A stretch of 64,000 nt of DNA from Phyto melanocephala (GCA_941918925.1 OW799233.1:58495841-58559840), one strand, 5' to 3'. Numbered from the stretch's first letter, positions 1-9,771 are shown. Numbers and translations are program-made. Notes: a model not told the origin generated them from the sequence alone.

Positions 1-540
1 ACATTTTACACAAATACACGTCCACACAAAATTTGAAGCAATATTATCAAAAATAACAGTTTTACAGGTAATTTTTCAAATGAAATTACGTTATAATAAT
101 GTAGTTTCAATTACGTTTTTGTTACTACTTTTATTTTTATTTTGTGCTATACTATATATTTATAATTAGGGTATTTCTACTTGTGACCATCGATATATAT
201 AAATGTACATTACAATATATTAGTTGAGTCCTATCGGTTAAAATTAATTTAATTATTGTTTTTTAATACATACGTATGTCCTGTATAAATGCTACTAAAT
301 CGAAAAATTGAGCATTCATTCTCAAAATGAATTGTGATTGCTTTGTCTATCCCTTACTATATAAGAAAGTTGTAAAGTTGTTATTTTACTTTCAATAAGC
401 AGAAAAAACGTTATATAAAGGAAATCCTATTCAGCACAAAGATTAAAAATTTAAAAAATCATTTACGAATTTTTACTAACAACAGAAAGAAAAATTTTAT
501 AAAGGATGCAACAGTAGTCTACTAAAATTAAACTTTTTTT
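1..540. other. AT-rich spacer, no feature recognised
   Basis: This stretch is AT-rich with no coding potential, no clear inverted repeat and no protein similarity that I recognise on either strand. I checked the minus strand here for further Parp exon sequence and saw none. Confidence 0.5.
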
Positions 541-1070
541 ATTTATTTCAGTTTAGCCCATTTTCAATACCAAACAAACCTTGTGTATAATAAATATTCT
601 GGCAAAATTTGAGCCCCTAAGCCACGCCACGCCCATAAAAAAAAGGTTATAATTTTGAGGTACTTGCACCAGACCTATTTTGCTGAAACTTTGCACACAT
701 ATCGAGCTGTCATGACTAAATAATTTCGTGATTAGAAAAGTGGGCAGTGCCACGCCCATAAAAAAAGGTATCATTTTGAGGTACTTGCACTGGACCGATT
801 ATTCTGAAACGTTTCACACATATTGAGCTGTTATGACTTTACAATTTATTGATTAGAAAAGTGGGCAGGGCCACGCCCATAAAAACAATTATAATTTTGA
901 GGTACTTGCACTGGTCCGATTCTTCTGAAACTTTGCACACATATTGAGCTGTTATTACTTTACAAAAAAAAAACTATAATTCTTAGGTTTTTGCGCTTGA
1001 TATTCAATTAAAATTCAGAATGCATTTCAATTCATTAAGGGGCGTAGCAACGCGTGCCGGGTTTGGCTAG
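541..1070. repeat. Tandem array of three ~122-bp units ending in a Helitron-like CTAG terminus
   Basis: Three units share the motif CACGCCCATAAAA and the text GAGGTACTTGCAC; the GCCCATA motif recurs at 631, 754 and 875, giving periods of 123 and 121 bp. The array begins with a phrase (CCATTTTCAATACCAAACAA) that occurs again near 3800, so it belongs to the same dispersed repeat family. The block finishes with GTGCCGGGTTTGGCTAG followed by T at 1071, which is the expected 3' end of a Helitron (CTAG^T). Central tandem repeats plus such an end fit Helitron-derived non-autonomous elements of the DINE/HINE type (inference). Confidence 0.55.
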
Positions 1071-1231
1071 TTAATAATATTAAAGATTTATTGATGATCA
1101 TTTGAGCGAATGCGAAATAATTTTCGGTGCTTGACAAGACAAAATTTTAAAAATTTACATTCCAATCTAATCACAAAGAAATAAGTCTCCCACCCATAGA
1201 TTTAAACCACATTACATGTAGTGAATCAATC

Positions 1232-1429
1232 ATGGCCGATCCAATAAAATTTCTTTTAACAGCCAGTAAAATTTTACCGGATTTTGATGGTAATTTTACC
1301 AATTTGATTAAATTTATTGACGCAATTAATCTATTAGCTTCAACAAAAGGAGATAATCCAGAATATCTCCTTATAAATATAATATATACGAAAGGTCTCG
1401 ATTCAATTGTACCTATAGTTGAAAGATAA
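1232..1429 (+). pseudogene. Gag-like fragment of an LTR retrotransposon
   Basis: A 65-codon open frame begins MADPIKFLLTASKILPDFDG and continues with a segment of the type FDGN..NLIKFIDAINLL. This resembles the amino-terminal Gag region of Ty3/gypsy-group elements, where a PxFDGNxxxLxxFI motif is common. It stops at TAA at the edge of the following dispersed repeat, so it is a truncated scrap. No LTR, primer-binding site or pol region is visible beside it. Assignment rests on motif resemblance only; it could be a chance ORF. Confidence 0.4.
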
Positions 1430-1568
1430 CAAGAGCACTATATTCGGCTGTGCCGAATCTTTTATGCCCACCACCAATTTTGTGTACATTTAAAGCACAA
1501 TATTTATTATTTTGTTAATCATTATGAAATAATCTCTTTATAATAAAATATGTATCACTTTCTTTGTA

Positions 1569-2095
1569 GAGGGTGGTTAAATTTTAAGGGCCCATGTTGA
1601 AGGTGAACTACACCTAGACCTTAAATTTGTTTTCTGCATTTCATTTGACATTTCTCAATCTTAAACTTACTCAATTTGATCCGTATAAAGATGCGTAAAT
1701 GAGCAACGCTTTAAAGTTATTCAGGTTTTTTATAAAAATGGCCTTTCAAATCAAAATGCATTTTGTGCACTTCGTGATTCTTTTGGTCAACATAAACGTT
1801 CAAATTCGTCCAAAATGGGGAGAATTGTAAAAAATATTTAAATTTCTGCAAAACAGGTCTGTATAAAATGTTAGAAAATCTGTGAATGCCTTCTTAGTTC
1901 GTTGAATAGGAACCTCTGCTGGTTTTTGTGATAGTGTGGCAAAAGAGCAGTCATTTGGTCATTTGGCCGATAATTTATTAAATACATAATTGAACCGTAC
2001 AAATATTATCATTACAAAAATAAATAATAATAATATCCTAAATAATTTGTTTTTTATTTAAATTCAACATCGGCCCTTAAAATTTAACCACCCTT
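1569..2095 (+). mobile_element. Tc1/mariner-type element with ~30-bp TIRs, TA TSD
   Basis: The ends are inverted: GGGTGGTTAAATTTTAAGGG begins at 1571 and its exact complement ends at 2093, with near-perfect pairing over about 30 bp. Comparison with the uninterrupted repeat copy at 46.9 kb (TTTGTATAACTTCG) shows that the insertion is flanked by TA on both sides (1567-1568 and 2096-2097), the signature of Tc1/mariner. The interior holds a remnant of the transposase N-terminus. The element is about 527 bp, so it is internally deleted and non-autonomous. Confidence 0.85.
1707..1841 (+). pseudogene. N-terminal HTH remnant of mariner-like transposase
   Basis: Translation from 1707 gives RFKVIQVFYKNGLSNQ followed by ALRDSFGQHKRSNSSK and GRIVKNI, then a stop. 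The order (K)V..FYKNG.S.. ALR..FG.H.R...... I..IV.. matches the first helix-turn-helix of the mariner-like transposase family seen again at 59.7-60.5 kb. The catalytic domain is absent; downstream text up to 1960 shows only shifted-frame echoes of the family. Confidence 0.6.
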
Positions 2096-2136
2096 TATAA
2101 CTTCGATATGCTACTAAAATGCTTTTGTAAATGTAG

Positions 2137-2835
2137 GCGATTACGGAAGGAATTAAATGGATAAAGGAAACGAATAGCGAAACTCCGATTCGTATCTTTA
2201 CGGATAGCCAATCAGTGATTAAGACATTGAGAAAGGAGAAAGTTGAATCCCGGAACGTTTTGCAATGCAAGAGTGAGATAAACTCATATGCAAATTGTGA
2301 ACATCTGGAGATAATATGGATACCAAGCCATCACGGGCTGATCGGAAACGAGAAAGCCGACAAATTATCCAAAATGGGAGCTCTTTTGAGTACTATAGCT
2401 TTGGAGAACGCCAAACCCCTTAAACGATTTAAGGATGAACTTAAACGTTGGGCAATGGAAGAACATGTCAGAAAATGGCAAAGCACTGATGTCGGTAAGG
2501 TGACAAGAACACTCTGGGGTGACCCAAATCTTGGGAAGTCAAAGGAGATTCTGAGACTAAGTAGACCTACACTTGGGAAATTAACCGGTGTAATTACAGG
2601 TCATACGGAGTTGAGAACTCATTTAGCACGCATGGGATTATCTGAGGAGACGACATGTAGAGCTTGTGAGGAAGAGGATGAGACCCTGGTACACTACCTC
2701 TGTCATTGTCCTGCGTTTGGGCATATTAGGCGCGAAAATTTTACAGTAGATAATATGCCGAACTTGGAATACCTGGGGAACTCGAACTGGAGATCCATAA
2801 GGCGTTACATTGAGGGGACTGGTTTCTTGGACTAG
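2137..2835 (+). pseudogene. LOA-A ORF2 C-terminus: RNase H domain and CCHC-type knuckle
   Basis: The frame is open from the truncation point to TAG at 2833-2835 and encodes AITEGIKWIKE, then the RNase H motif FTDSQSV (catalytic Asp), WIPSHHGLIGNEKADKLSK (terminal RNase H motif with catalytic Asp) and a terminal knuckle CRACEEEDETLVHYLCHCPA. RNase H degrades the RNA strand during element reverse transcription in the R1/LOA/I groups. The first catalytic Asp and the Glu segment are lost by 5' truncation, so the fragment cannot act. Unlike the copies at 18 and 60 kb its knuckle is still in frame, making it the best-preserved 3' end of this family here. Confidence 0.85.
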
Positions 2836-2988
2836 TCCGTTATTTATGGGAAATTATGTTTATGGTTTTTTGTTTGGGAATTCCGTTTTCCACATGGAGC
2901 GCACAACATGCCAACTGGGCATAGGTGTATACCTGTCATGGGTTTGGGCTTTTATACCCCTCCTTTTCAACCTAACCTAACCTAAACC
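2137..2988 (+). mobile_element. 5'-truncated LOA-A retrotransposon insertion with 9-bp TSD
   Basis: The insertion starts inside the RNase H domain and ends in the 3' tail CCTAACCTAACCTAAACC. The 9-bp direct repeat TAAATGTAG lies at 2128-2136 and 2989-2997, and removal of one copy restores the flanking R1 repeat as seen at 47 kb. 5' truncation plus variable-length TSD is the normal outcome of target-primed reverse transcription. It is a close relative of the longer element at 14.1-18.9 kb. Confidence 0.92.
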
Positions 2989-4161
2989 TAAATGTAGTCT
3001 TTCAATGAAAGTGGGCGTTAAAGTAGGCGTGTCAATAAACACACCTTAGATATTTCAATATAGTCCTTTATTTTCCAAAAAACTTTGTCAATAGAGAAAT
3101 TACATGAATTTAAGATAAACCGTTATATGGGAGGTAGGCGTTAAAGTGGTGTCACCTAAACTTTTTGGCACAACAATTACATTGATTAGAAGGATATACT
3201 TAGCAAATTTGATCATCATACCTTTAATTTTGGCGGTTTATGAGCTTTTAAATTTTACTAACGGTAGGTAACGTGAAAAGTGGGCGTTATAGTAGGCGTG
3301 TCAGAGTTATTTTTGCGAATGAGTACAACTTAGGTGTTTCAATATAGCCCTTTATTATTCCAAAATCTTTATTAATAGAGAAATTATATGAATTTTAGGT
3401 AAAACGTTATATGGGAGGTGGGCGTAAAAGTGGGCGTGGCTCATTGGTTTTCCGTTACAAAAAAGCGTCTCACCAAAAAGCAAAGTGTGAAAAATTTCAG
3501 GGTCGTACATCCAATTTTGTTGCTTTTATGACGTTCTTGTTTTTAAATATACCGAAAAATACACTGTGCGGTATAAATTTTCGTACATTTTGATCGATAA
3601 CTCCTCTCCTAATGCATAGATTTAGATAATTTTCGGGAAAAAATATTGTTTTTACTCAGGAAATATATATTCGAAGTTTCATGAGTCTACGTTAATGCGT
3701 TTGGACAAAATTCCATTTTATTCGATGTTCGAAGGACACGGTTTTTTCGACCTACTCTTGCTTTTCGAGCTATAACTCTGTTCCTAATATTTCGATTTAT
3801 CCCATTTTCAATACCAAACAAACCTTGTCTATAAGAAAGATTCTGGCAAAATTTGAGCCCCCTAACTTTTTCGGTGCGACCTCTATCGTGCTTTCAACAG
3901 ACGGACGGACATAGCTAGATCGTCATCAAATCAAACCCTGATTCAGAATATATATACTTTATGGGGTCTAAAATGGATATTTCGATGTGTTACAAACGGA
4001 ATGACAAAATGAATATACCCCCACCATTTTTTTGGTGGCGGGTATAAAAAGGCGTTATCAAAGGGTACTCTGCTGACACTTGAGCAACAAAATTACACGT
4101 GATCAAAAACACGAAAAAGATAAAACACAATACGTAAAAGAAATTGAACTACTTTCTAAGG

Positions 4162-4386
4162 CCCATACCTAAACAAGAGCGTTGAGCGTCAAGCGTTGCA
4201 GTTTTGCATGTATTTTGTTATTGTAACAAAAACATAACACATGTAAAACTCCAACGCTTGACGCTCAACGCTCTTGTTTAGGTATGGTAAGCGTTGCAAT
4301 TTTGCATGTATTTTGTTATTGTAACAAAAACAAAACACATGTAAAACTCCAACGCTTGACGCTCAACGCTCTTGTTTAGGTATGGG
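4162..4386. repeat. Near-perfect palindrome plus a 98-bp partial tandem copy
   Basis: Positions 4162-4287 form an inverted repeat with arms of about 52 bp differing at about three positions; the arm contains AAGAGCGTTGAGCGTCAAGC and the centre TTGTTATTGTAACAA is itself palindromic. The right part is repeated at 4288-4386 with a 98-bp offset. The structure would fold into a long hairpin. It looks like a foldback MITE; no TSD is obvious. Confidence 0.75.
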
Positions 4387-5084
4387 GGTAACGAACTGGC
4401 AAATGTATGTAAGGAGGGTATCGGAAAGAATTTGTAGTTACATTAGGTAAAATAAAGTGTGCCTCGGTGGACTAGTCTGCTAGTTTGGGTAGTTTTTATG
4501 GTACTTTTTGTATATTTAACGTTTGCGAAGCTAGTATTTCGAAATAATTGACTATTGATACGAGGTGAGACAGAAAAATGTTATGGGCGACCACAAAGGT
4601 ACTTTTTGAAATGGTACTTTTTGTATTTTCTACGTTTATGAAGCTAAAATTGTGAAATAAAGGATTACTGATTCAAGTTGAGAATTAAAATGATATTGGA
4701 GACACAAAAAAACCTTTTCGCATTTTTATTGTACTTTCTGTATTTTATCGTTTGTTTCTTAAAATTAGTGTTTTTAATCCGAGGTTTAACTCCTAATATT
4801 AGGACGACCTAAATTAATTTTTCTCATTTTTTTTATATTTTGTATACATAGAAATCTGAATGTACGTAATAATAAACCAAGTTGATGTTCTTAGTGAAGG
4901 AAAAAATTTTACTTTTTTTTTTTTTTGAATCTTAATTTTTGAAACTCAGTAGCATTGATCTTAGTTTAAGTAGTAGTATTTATTAGTAAACAAATATTTT
5001 CAAATATCGGTTGATTTTCACCAAATATGCATGAGTTCTATGCACTTATTTGAATAAAGTTCATTTCATTAATATATTATTAAT
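4387..5084. other. Non-coding spacer with degenerate ~117-bp repeats
   Basis: The phrase GGTACTTTTTGTAT recurs with changes near 4503, 4613 and 4731, indicating an old tandem array of about 117 bp. Nothing coding is visible in the stretch. Confidence 0.45.
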
Positions 5085-5466
5085 GGGCCAATTCAAAGTA
5101 GACTCTCATATTGTACTATGTCATATAATTCATATTAATATGACTAGTGACTTTGAACACCTTTTGTTAACAAATTACGTATTAATACAAGAAAGAAGAC
5201 AAAGAGATGACGCTGTTAAAAATTGTATGTATACAGGAAAGAAGAAAATAGAAAATATTCTCTCTGAGAGGTGAGAAGCGAAGAAATTCTCTCTGAGAGA
5301 CAGTATGGTTAAAAGTATAACATAAACAATTTCTTATACATAGGAAACAAATGTGTAGTCTTATTATTTTCTTTGTATGGAAATTACTAACAAAAATTTT
5401 ATGCGTGCATAAAATAATATGAAATATTACAAATATGACTGATATGCAACCACTTTGAATTGGCCC
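5085..5466. mobile_element. MITE with 15-bp TIRs and 3-bp TSD
   Basis: The left end GGGCCAATTCAAAGT (5085-5099) is matched by ACTTTGAATTGGCCC ending at 5466. The flanks AAT at 5082-5084 and 5467-5469 are a candidate 3-bp duplication. Length about 382 bp with no transposase. A 3-bp TSD with GG..CC ends fits PIF/Harbinger-derived MITEs (inference). Confidence 0.65.
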
Positions 5467-5563
5467 AATATTTCTTTATTAGTATTAAAAATACTTTTCT
5501 ACATTAACATTTGTCTATAAATTTTTCGGAATTACATATTATGTTTTTTTAAATAAATTCATA

Positions 5564-6983
5564 TTACATATTATGTTTTACATAGTAGACTATATGTTTT
5601 TTAAATAAATTCATATTACGTTCTAATTTTACATCATTGGGCAGGGAGTTGAATAATTGTAAGCCTTTATAAAATAGCGACCGCTGCATTGCAGTTGTTG
5701 ATACTATTTCAATTCTAAAATGATCCACGTTTCTTAACTGGTATGGTTGAGCGTCTCTCACATATGTTATTTGTTCCGTTAAGTATTCTGGGGCTTCACC
5801 GATTTTAATTTTTTGAATAAAATTAAGTGTGTTCAATTTGAGCCTTTGTTCTATGTTGAGCCATTTTAGTGTTTCTAGCATGAAATTAATATGTGTGTAT
5901 CTATTGCACTTTAGTATGGTTCGCATTGCTCTATTCTGTAGTTTCTGCAGACGTTCAATCTGGTTCGCTGTGCAACATGTGTACAATATGGTTGACCCGA
6001 ATTCGAAATGAGGTTTAATTATAGTGTTATATATGTTGATTGCTGTTATGATTGAAATTTGTTTTCTAATTCTTTTGAAGAAACCAATTTTTTTACCGAT
6101 TTTTTTACAAATATAGTCTATATGTTGTTTAAATTTTAAGTCTTTATCAATAACAAAACCCAAGTATTTTATCTGGTCTACTTTTTCTATTATCTCATTA
6201 TTTATTTTAAAAATTAAATTGCTCTTAGTGTTTATTTCCATTATCTTGGTTTTATTTTCGTTTAGTTTAAGTTTGTTCATGTTAAGCCAGTTATTCACGC
6301 TTTTCATATCGTGAGTGAGGTTGTAATAACAATCGTAATCTGATTCTTCTTCCGTGAAAATTAGAGTATCGTCCGCATATAGAATTATTTATTTCACATT
6401 TACTCAAAATGTTTGGCATATCATTTATGTAAATAATAAATAACAGTGCCCCCAAGATAGATCCCTGTGGTACTCCATAATCATTATTATCTATGCTAGA
6501 CTTAGAGTTATTCACTTTAGTTACTTGCTTCCTGTTCGTAAGGTATGATTTACACCATTTTAGTTCTGTATCTACAATGCCGTAGTTTCGTAATTTTTGC
6601 AGAAGTATATTTCTATCGATTGTTTCGAATGCCCTTTTGAAGTCCACGAAAATTCCCACTATTTTCTTGTTTTTTTCGGTTTTCTTCCATCGGTTTATTA
6701 AATAGTTCACTGCCGTTTCACATGAATACTTTCTTCTGAATCCAGATTGATACTTTGATAATATTGAGTTACTTTCAATATATTGCTCTAGCTGCTGCTT
6801 TACCACTTTCTCTATTATTTTCTCACAAGTCTTCAATGTGTTTATTGGTCGAAATTCTTCACATTTTCTTGTCTTTGCTATCTTTTCAATTGGTGTAACC
6901 ATTGAAGTTTTCCAATTTTCAGGGAATACTCCTGTCTCTAACGATTTGTTTATTATTTCTTGTAATTTTCTTCCAACTATTTA
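5564..6983 (-). pseudogene. CR1-group non-LTR retrotransposon reverse transcriptase, 5' truncated
   Basis: On the minus strand the reading starts abruptly at 6983 with KLQEIINKSLETGVFPENWK and runs through RT motifs: EFRPINTL, YQSGFRRKYSCETAV, GIFVDFKRAFETID (catalytic Asp), GVPQGSILGALLF and, after a frameshift near 6395, LYADDTLIF (catalytic YADD). The next frame (6307-5564) holds the thumb and C-terminal region with IKYLGFVIDKDLKFKQHI and YNTIIKPHFEFGSTILY. No endonuclease and no RNase H are present, consistent with a 5'-truncated CR1/Daphne/Crack-like element (clade by resemblance only). The A/T-rich stretch at 5540-5563 would be its 3' end. Confidence 0.85.
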
Positions 6984-7109
6984 AAATCATTTTACTTGAT
7001 ATTTTATTATAGTTTAAGGTAGAAAATATATGCCCGATATATCCTCACTGTACTTTTTTTCTAAGTAAATTGAATCAGAGATACAAATTTTCATAAATTG
7101 AACCAAAAA
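6984..7109. other. Short AT-rich flank
   Basis: This is non-coding flank between the truncated RT relic and the Helitron end pair; nothing is recognised. Confidence 0.4.
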
Positions 7110-7396
7110 TCCTACTAATATAATAAATGTGAATGTTTGTATGTTTGGATATTTGTTACTCAATCACGCAAAAACGGCTAACGGAACTAAATGAAATTTG
7201 GCACATATATAGATAACAACCTAGATTAACACATAGGCTACTTTTTATCGCGATAATAACGCGAAGTCGTTGGCAAACTCATCATCACAAATCCTAAACG
7301 GGTTGTTTGTGTTGTAAATATTTTTAATGTGTTGTTAATACTAAGTCTACCTTTTATCCCGATAACTACGCAGACGAAGTCGCGTGCACAAGCTAG
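7110..7396 (+). mobile_element. Non-autonomous Helitron (TC...CTAG)
   Basis: The block begins TCCTACTAATATAATAAATG after an A at 7109 and ends GCACAAGCTAG before a T at 7397, exactly the A^TC...CTAG^T arrangement expected for Helitron insertion. Interior phrases such as CACGCAAAAACGGCTAACGG, ATGAAATTTGGCAC and GACGAAGTCGCG are widespread in insect non-autonomous Helitrons (established knowledge). It has no coding capacity. Confidence 0.8.
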
Positions 7397-7967
7397 TATT
7401 TAATAATTGAAATAAAACTTGAGTATTCAATAAATTGTAAGAACTGCGCTATCGAAGTAGCGGGTTATCTAATCTATAAACATACATATAAAAATCGTGT
7501 AAAAAGTGTATAGTAATTTATAAATTAAGAACTGCTAGACCGATTTTTATAAAAATTTTTGTCAGTTGTTCTTATTTTCGAGGAAAAGGTTTTTACAAAA
7601 GAAAATTTTGGAAAAGTCGAAAAATTGGAAAAATTGGAAAATCGAGTTTTTTTATGAAATATTGTGATATTATTCCTTAATGGCTTTTCAAATGAAAAAA
7701 TTCAAAAGTTCTCAGCCACAATCCGATAGATGGCGTTATACGTTGACTTAAACTTTGCGCAATCTGACAGGTGTCATTTTGGCATTGTTATTTTCAACAG
7801 TTGATGTGCTATTTTTCTTGCTGCAATTTATAAGAGTTTTGTGCATTCTTAAATCACGGATTCACGTAAAAGCATTACAATCAATTGAAATTCAGTGCAA
7901 CATTTATCGAAACATTCATTCTTAAGGAACAGGAACTCCGCCGCATAATTGACAGCTGAAGCTGGAA
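7397..7967. other. Non-coding spacer
   Basis: AT-rich sequence without a recognisable gene. The last part (about 7680-7967) may be the 5' flank of the Helitron helicase scrap that follows, but I could not match it to anything. Confidence 0.4.
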
Positions 7968-8150
7968 TCGATCATAATCATGTTACAGAATCTCAATTCT
8001 CCAAAATTTTACAACTGTACGCGTTTGTCCGTAAAAAAGTTAATGAACAATGTAATTCAGGCGACAATCATTAACGCCAAATTCAAAGGAAAGGAAGTCC
8101 TTATCCAACGAATTCCCATTATTCCAACTGACCATTCATTCCATTTCAAA
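7968..8150 (+). pseudogene. Fragment of a Helitron Pif1-like helicase C-terminus
   Basis: The reading MLLQNLNSPKFYNCTRLSV followed by KKLMNNVIQATI, LIQRIPIIPTD and F.FKLPL corresponds to the conserved stretch LRNLxPPxLCNGTRLxVKKL ... V.IPRIPxIPTDxPFxFKRLQFP near the C-terminus of the RepHel helicase of autonomous Helitrons. Cys and Asn of CNGTRL have changed to YNCTRL. The preceding helicase motifs and Rep domain are missing. From about 8160 the frame runs on into an unrelated repeat, so the apparent 155-codon ORF is chimeric. Confidence 0.75.
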
Positions 8151-8194
8151 CTGCCGTTATTTGTTTTTGGGCCGGAAAACAAATCGAAAAACAT

Positions 8195-8460
8195 TGTTCA
8201 GAGGCAGTTGTGTTTATTTGCTGCTATCTCAGAAAGTTATGGGGCGATTGTTCTGAATTGCAATAGCGATTCATTCCCGGATATTTCTAAAGGTTATTTC
8301 AACCAACACACGAACAGACGGACATGGCTTAATCAGCTCATCTATTTATTAGCTTTCAGAAAAAATATACTTTATGGGGTCGGAAATGAAAATTTAAGAA
8401 ATAACAAACGGAAGACAAAGCTATATACCATTGTGCACCAGAGGTGAAGGGTATAAGGAT
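8195..8460 (-). repeat. Dispersed repeat family R2, reverse copy
   Basis: Read on the minus strand, this contains TATACCCTTCACCTCTGGTG, CCCCATAAAGTATATTTTTT and CTGAAAGCT, the same order as copies near 34.4 and 34.8 kb. It has no coding function of its own. Confidence 0.75.
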
Positions 8461-8647
8461 CAAGATTCTATCAATTCTGTTAATTTGAATCAATTATGGC
8501 AAGATTAGGTTTAAAAATATTAAAAAAAAACATACTATGAAATAAACAATAAGGCTGACGTTTAACTACTTAATTATAAGTGAAAAAGATCTACTGCTAA
8601 TGTAATAAAAATATTTTCTAAACACCATCTCTTTTAAAATTTATTAC

Positions 8648-8761
8648 CTGAACCATTACTGCAATACGCAAAGCGGCCAGGTCAATTTTAGTTTTACATC
8701 CTTTGCAGCTGGCTCTATTACTTTTAGAATACTCTGCTTTGTACGGCAAATCAATTTCCAT
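8648..8761 (-). CDS. Parp: First coding exon of poly(ADP-ribose) polymerase 1
   Basis: The exon encodes 38 residues, beginning MEIDLPYKAEYSKSNRASCK and ending LRIAVMVQ. This is the N-terminus of PARP1: the YxxEYAKSxRASCKxC core of zinc finger I with the first two zinc ligands at Cys19 and Cys22; the His and third Cys must lie in the next exon. PARP1 detects DNA breaks through this finger in the nucleus and makes poly(ADP-ribose) from NAD+. The exon ends CAG|GTAATA, a good splice donor in phase 0. The ATG at 8761 is chosen because homologues start just before LPYxxEYA; upstream frame readings are 5' leader. Downstream exons (toward lower coordinates) were not found. In Drosophila melanogaster Parp lies in pericentromeric heterochromatin with very long repeat-filled introns, which agrees with this setting. 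Symbol given by homology. Confidence 0.85.
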
Positions 8762-9030
8762 CTTTGTGATAAAATAAAATTTAAGAATTTCGGAGGGTAA
8801 ACAGACAAAGCAATACAATTTAACAAAATTTTAACCGTGACAAAAATTTCACAAGTTATTAGTAACCGCGCAAAGAAGGCATATTCATACACAGCGTTAC
8901 CGTTGGATATTTCCAAAAAGAGTCAAAAAAATAGTGGGATTTATGCAAAAAAGTGGCATTAAGAAGTGAATTTTTTTAAAAAAGGGGCAACTCTTTGAAA
9001 ATCAAAATAAGTTCACACTCATGGTGTAAC
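8762..9030 (-). other. Probable 5' leader and upstream region of Parp
   Basis: The sequence upstream of the Parp ATG has no clear core promoter motif that I can defend. A pyrimidine-rich run and several short ORFs are present but no TATA box at a sensible place. The transcription start is not determined. Confidence 0.3.
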
Positions 9031-9771
9031 ACCCCGTTCACAACAGACATGAAATGCTTAACATTAACACTAATATGATGTTAGTGTTAAGTGTGGACTG
9101 ATCATGTTAGAGTTTTCTTCATGTTTTAACACGGTTGTTAAAACAAAGCTTTTATACCATGGAATAACGTTTAAGCTTTTTTTATTTTCTTTTTCTTCGG
9201 CAATGTTTAAAATGTAAAATGATGTAAGTGTTAAGTGTGGACTGCTCATGTTAGAGTTTTCTTCATGTTTTAACACGGCTGTTAAAACATTTGTTTTAAC
9301 AAAGCTTTTATACCATGGAATGACGTTTAAGCTTTTTTTCTTTTCCTTTTCTTCGGCAAAGTTTAAAATGTAAAAAAGTTTGTGAAAAAGGAAAAATTAG
9401 AATTAAATTAAAAAAAAAATAAATTAAAAAGAAATTAAATTAAATTAAAAAGTAATATAATTAAAACGAAATAAAGTGTAAAAAAGTTTGTGGAGAAAGT
9501 TAAAATTTATATTAAATTATTTTAACTTAACAATTTTTTTCTAAATTATAATTTTATAAGTTCCTTCACAAATTTAAAACACAAAAAGTGCTAAAAATCA
9601 CAGCACATGCAAAAACGTTAAAATACTTTTAAAAACTTATCTGTATTGCTTCGCCGACAATCGAAAAATAATGAAAAATCTTAACATTAACATAAGTTAT
9701 AACATAAAAAATTTAACATTAAGTTATAACATCATGTTTTAACAACAATTCATGTTTGTTGTGAACGGGGT
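9031..9771. mobile_element. TIR element (family T1), copy 1
   Basis: The ends are inverted: ACCCCGTTCACAACAGACAT on the left and ATGTTTGTTGTGAACGGGGT on the right. It contains an internal direct duplication: GTGTTAAGTGTGGACTG recurs with a 144-bp offset (about 9085 and 9229). There is no transposase. A second copy lies in opposite orientation at 26349-27487. Superfamily is not assigned because no clean TSD is seen. Confidence 0.8.

Larger units (their letters stand above)
1428..4050 (+). repeat. Dispersed repeat family R1, copy split by two insertions
   Basis: The left end carries AGAGCACTATATTCGGCTG followed by ATTCGGC/GCCGAAT hairpin arms and CCCACCACCAA; the right end is a hairpin formed by CCCCACCA and TGGTGGCGGGTATAA near 4020-4048. 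The same ends occur in the shorter copies at 46833-47235 and 48454-48856, which serve as empty-site references. Here the copy is interrupted by a mariner-like element (1569-2095) and a LOA fragment (2137-2988). There is no coding capacity. The terminal hairpins and lack of TIRs suggest a Helitron-related non-autonomous element, which is inference. Confidence 0.65.

Noticed and set aside
600..965. Possible CRISPR-like or satellite array
   Set aside because: Units of about 122 bp without spacers, in a eukaryotic repeat; it is a short tandem array in a transposon.
5050..5274. Plus-strand 74-codon ORF
   Set aside because: It overlaps a MITE end and has no recognisable domain.
8160..8447. Extension of the Helitron helicase ORF to 155 codons
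   Set aside because: The second half translates a reversed R2 repeat, so the open frame is fortuitous.
1..8640. Further Parp exons on the minus strand
   Set aside because: I looked for the His-x2-Cys half of zinc finger I and later domains and found nothing convincing; a very small exon could have been missed.
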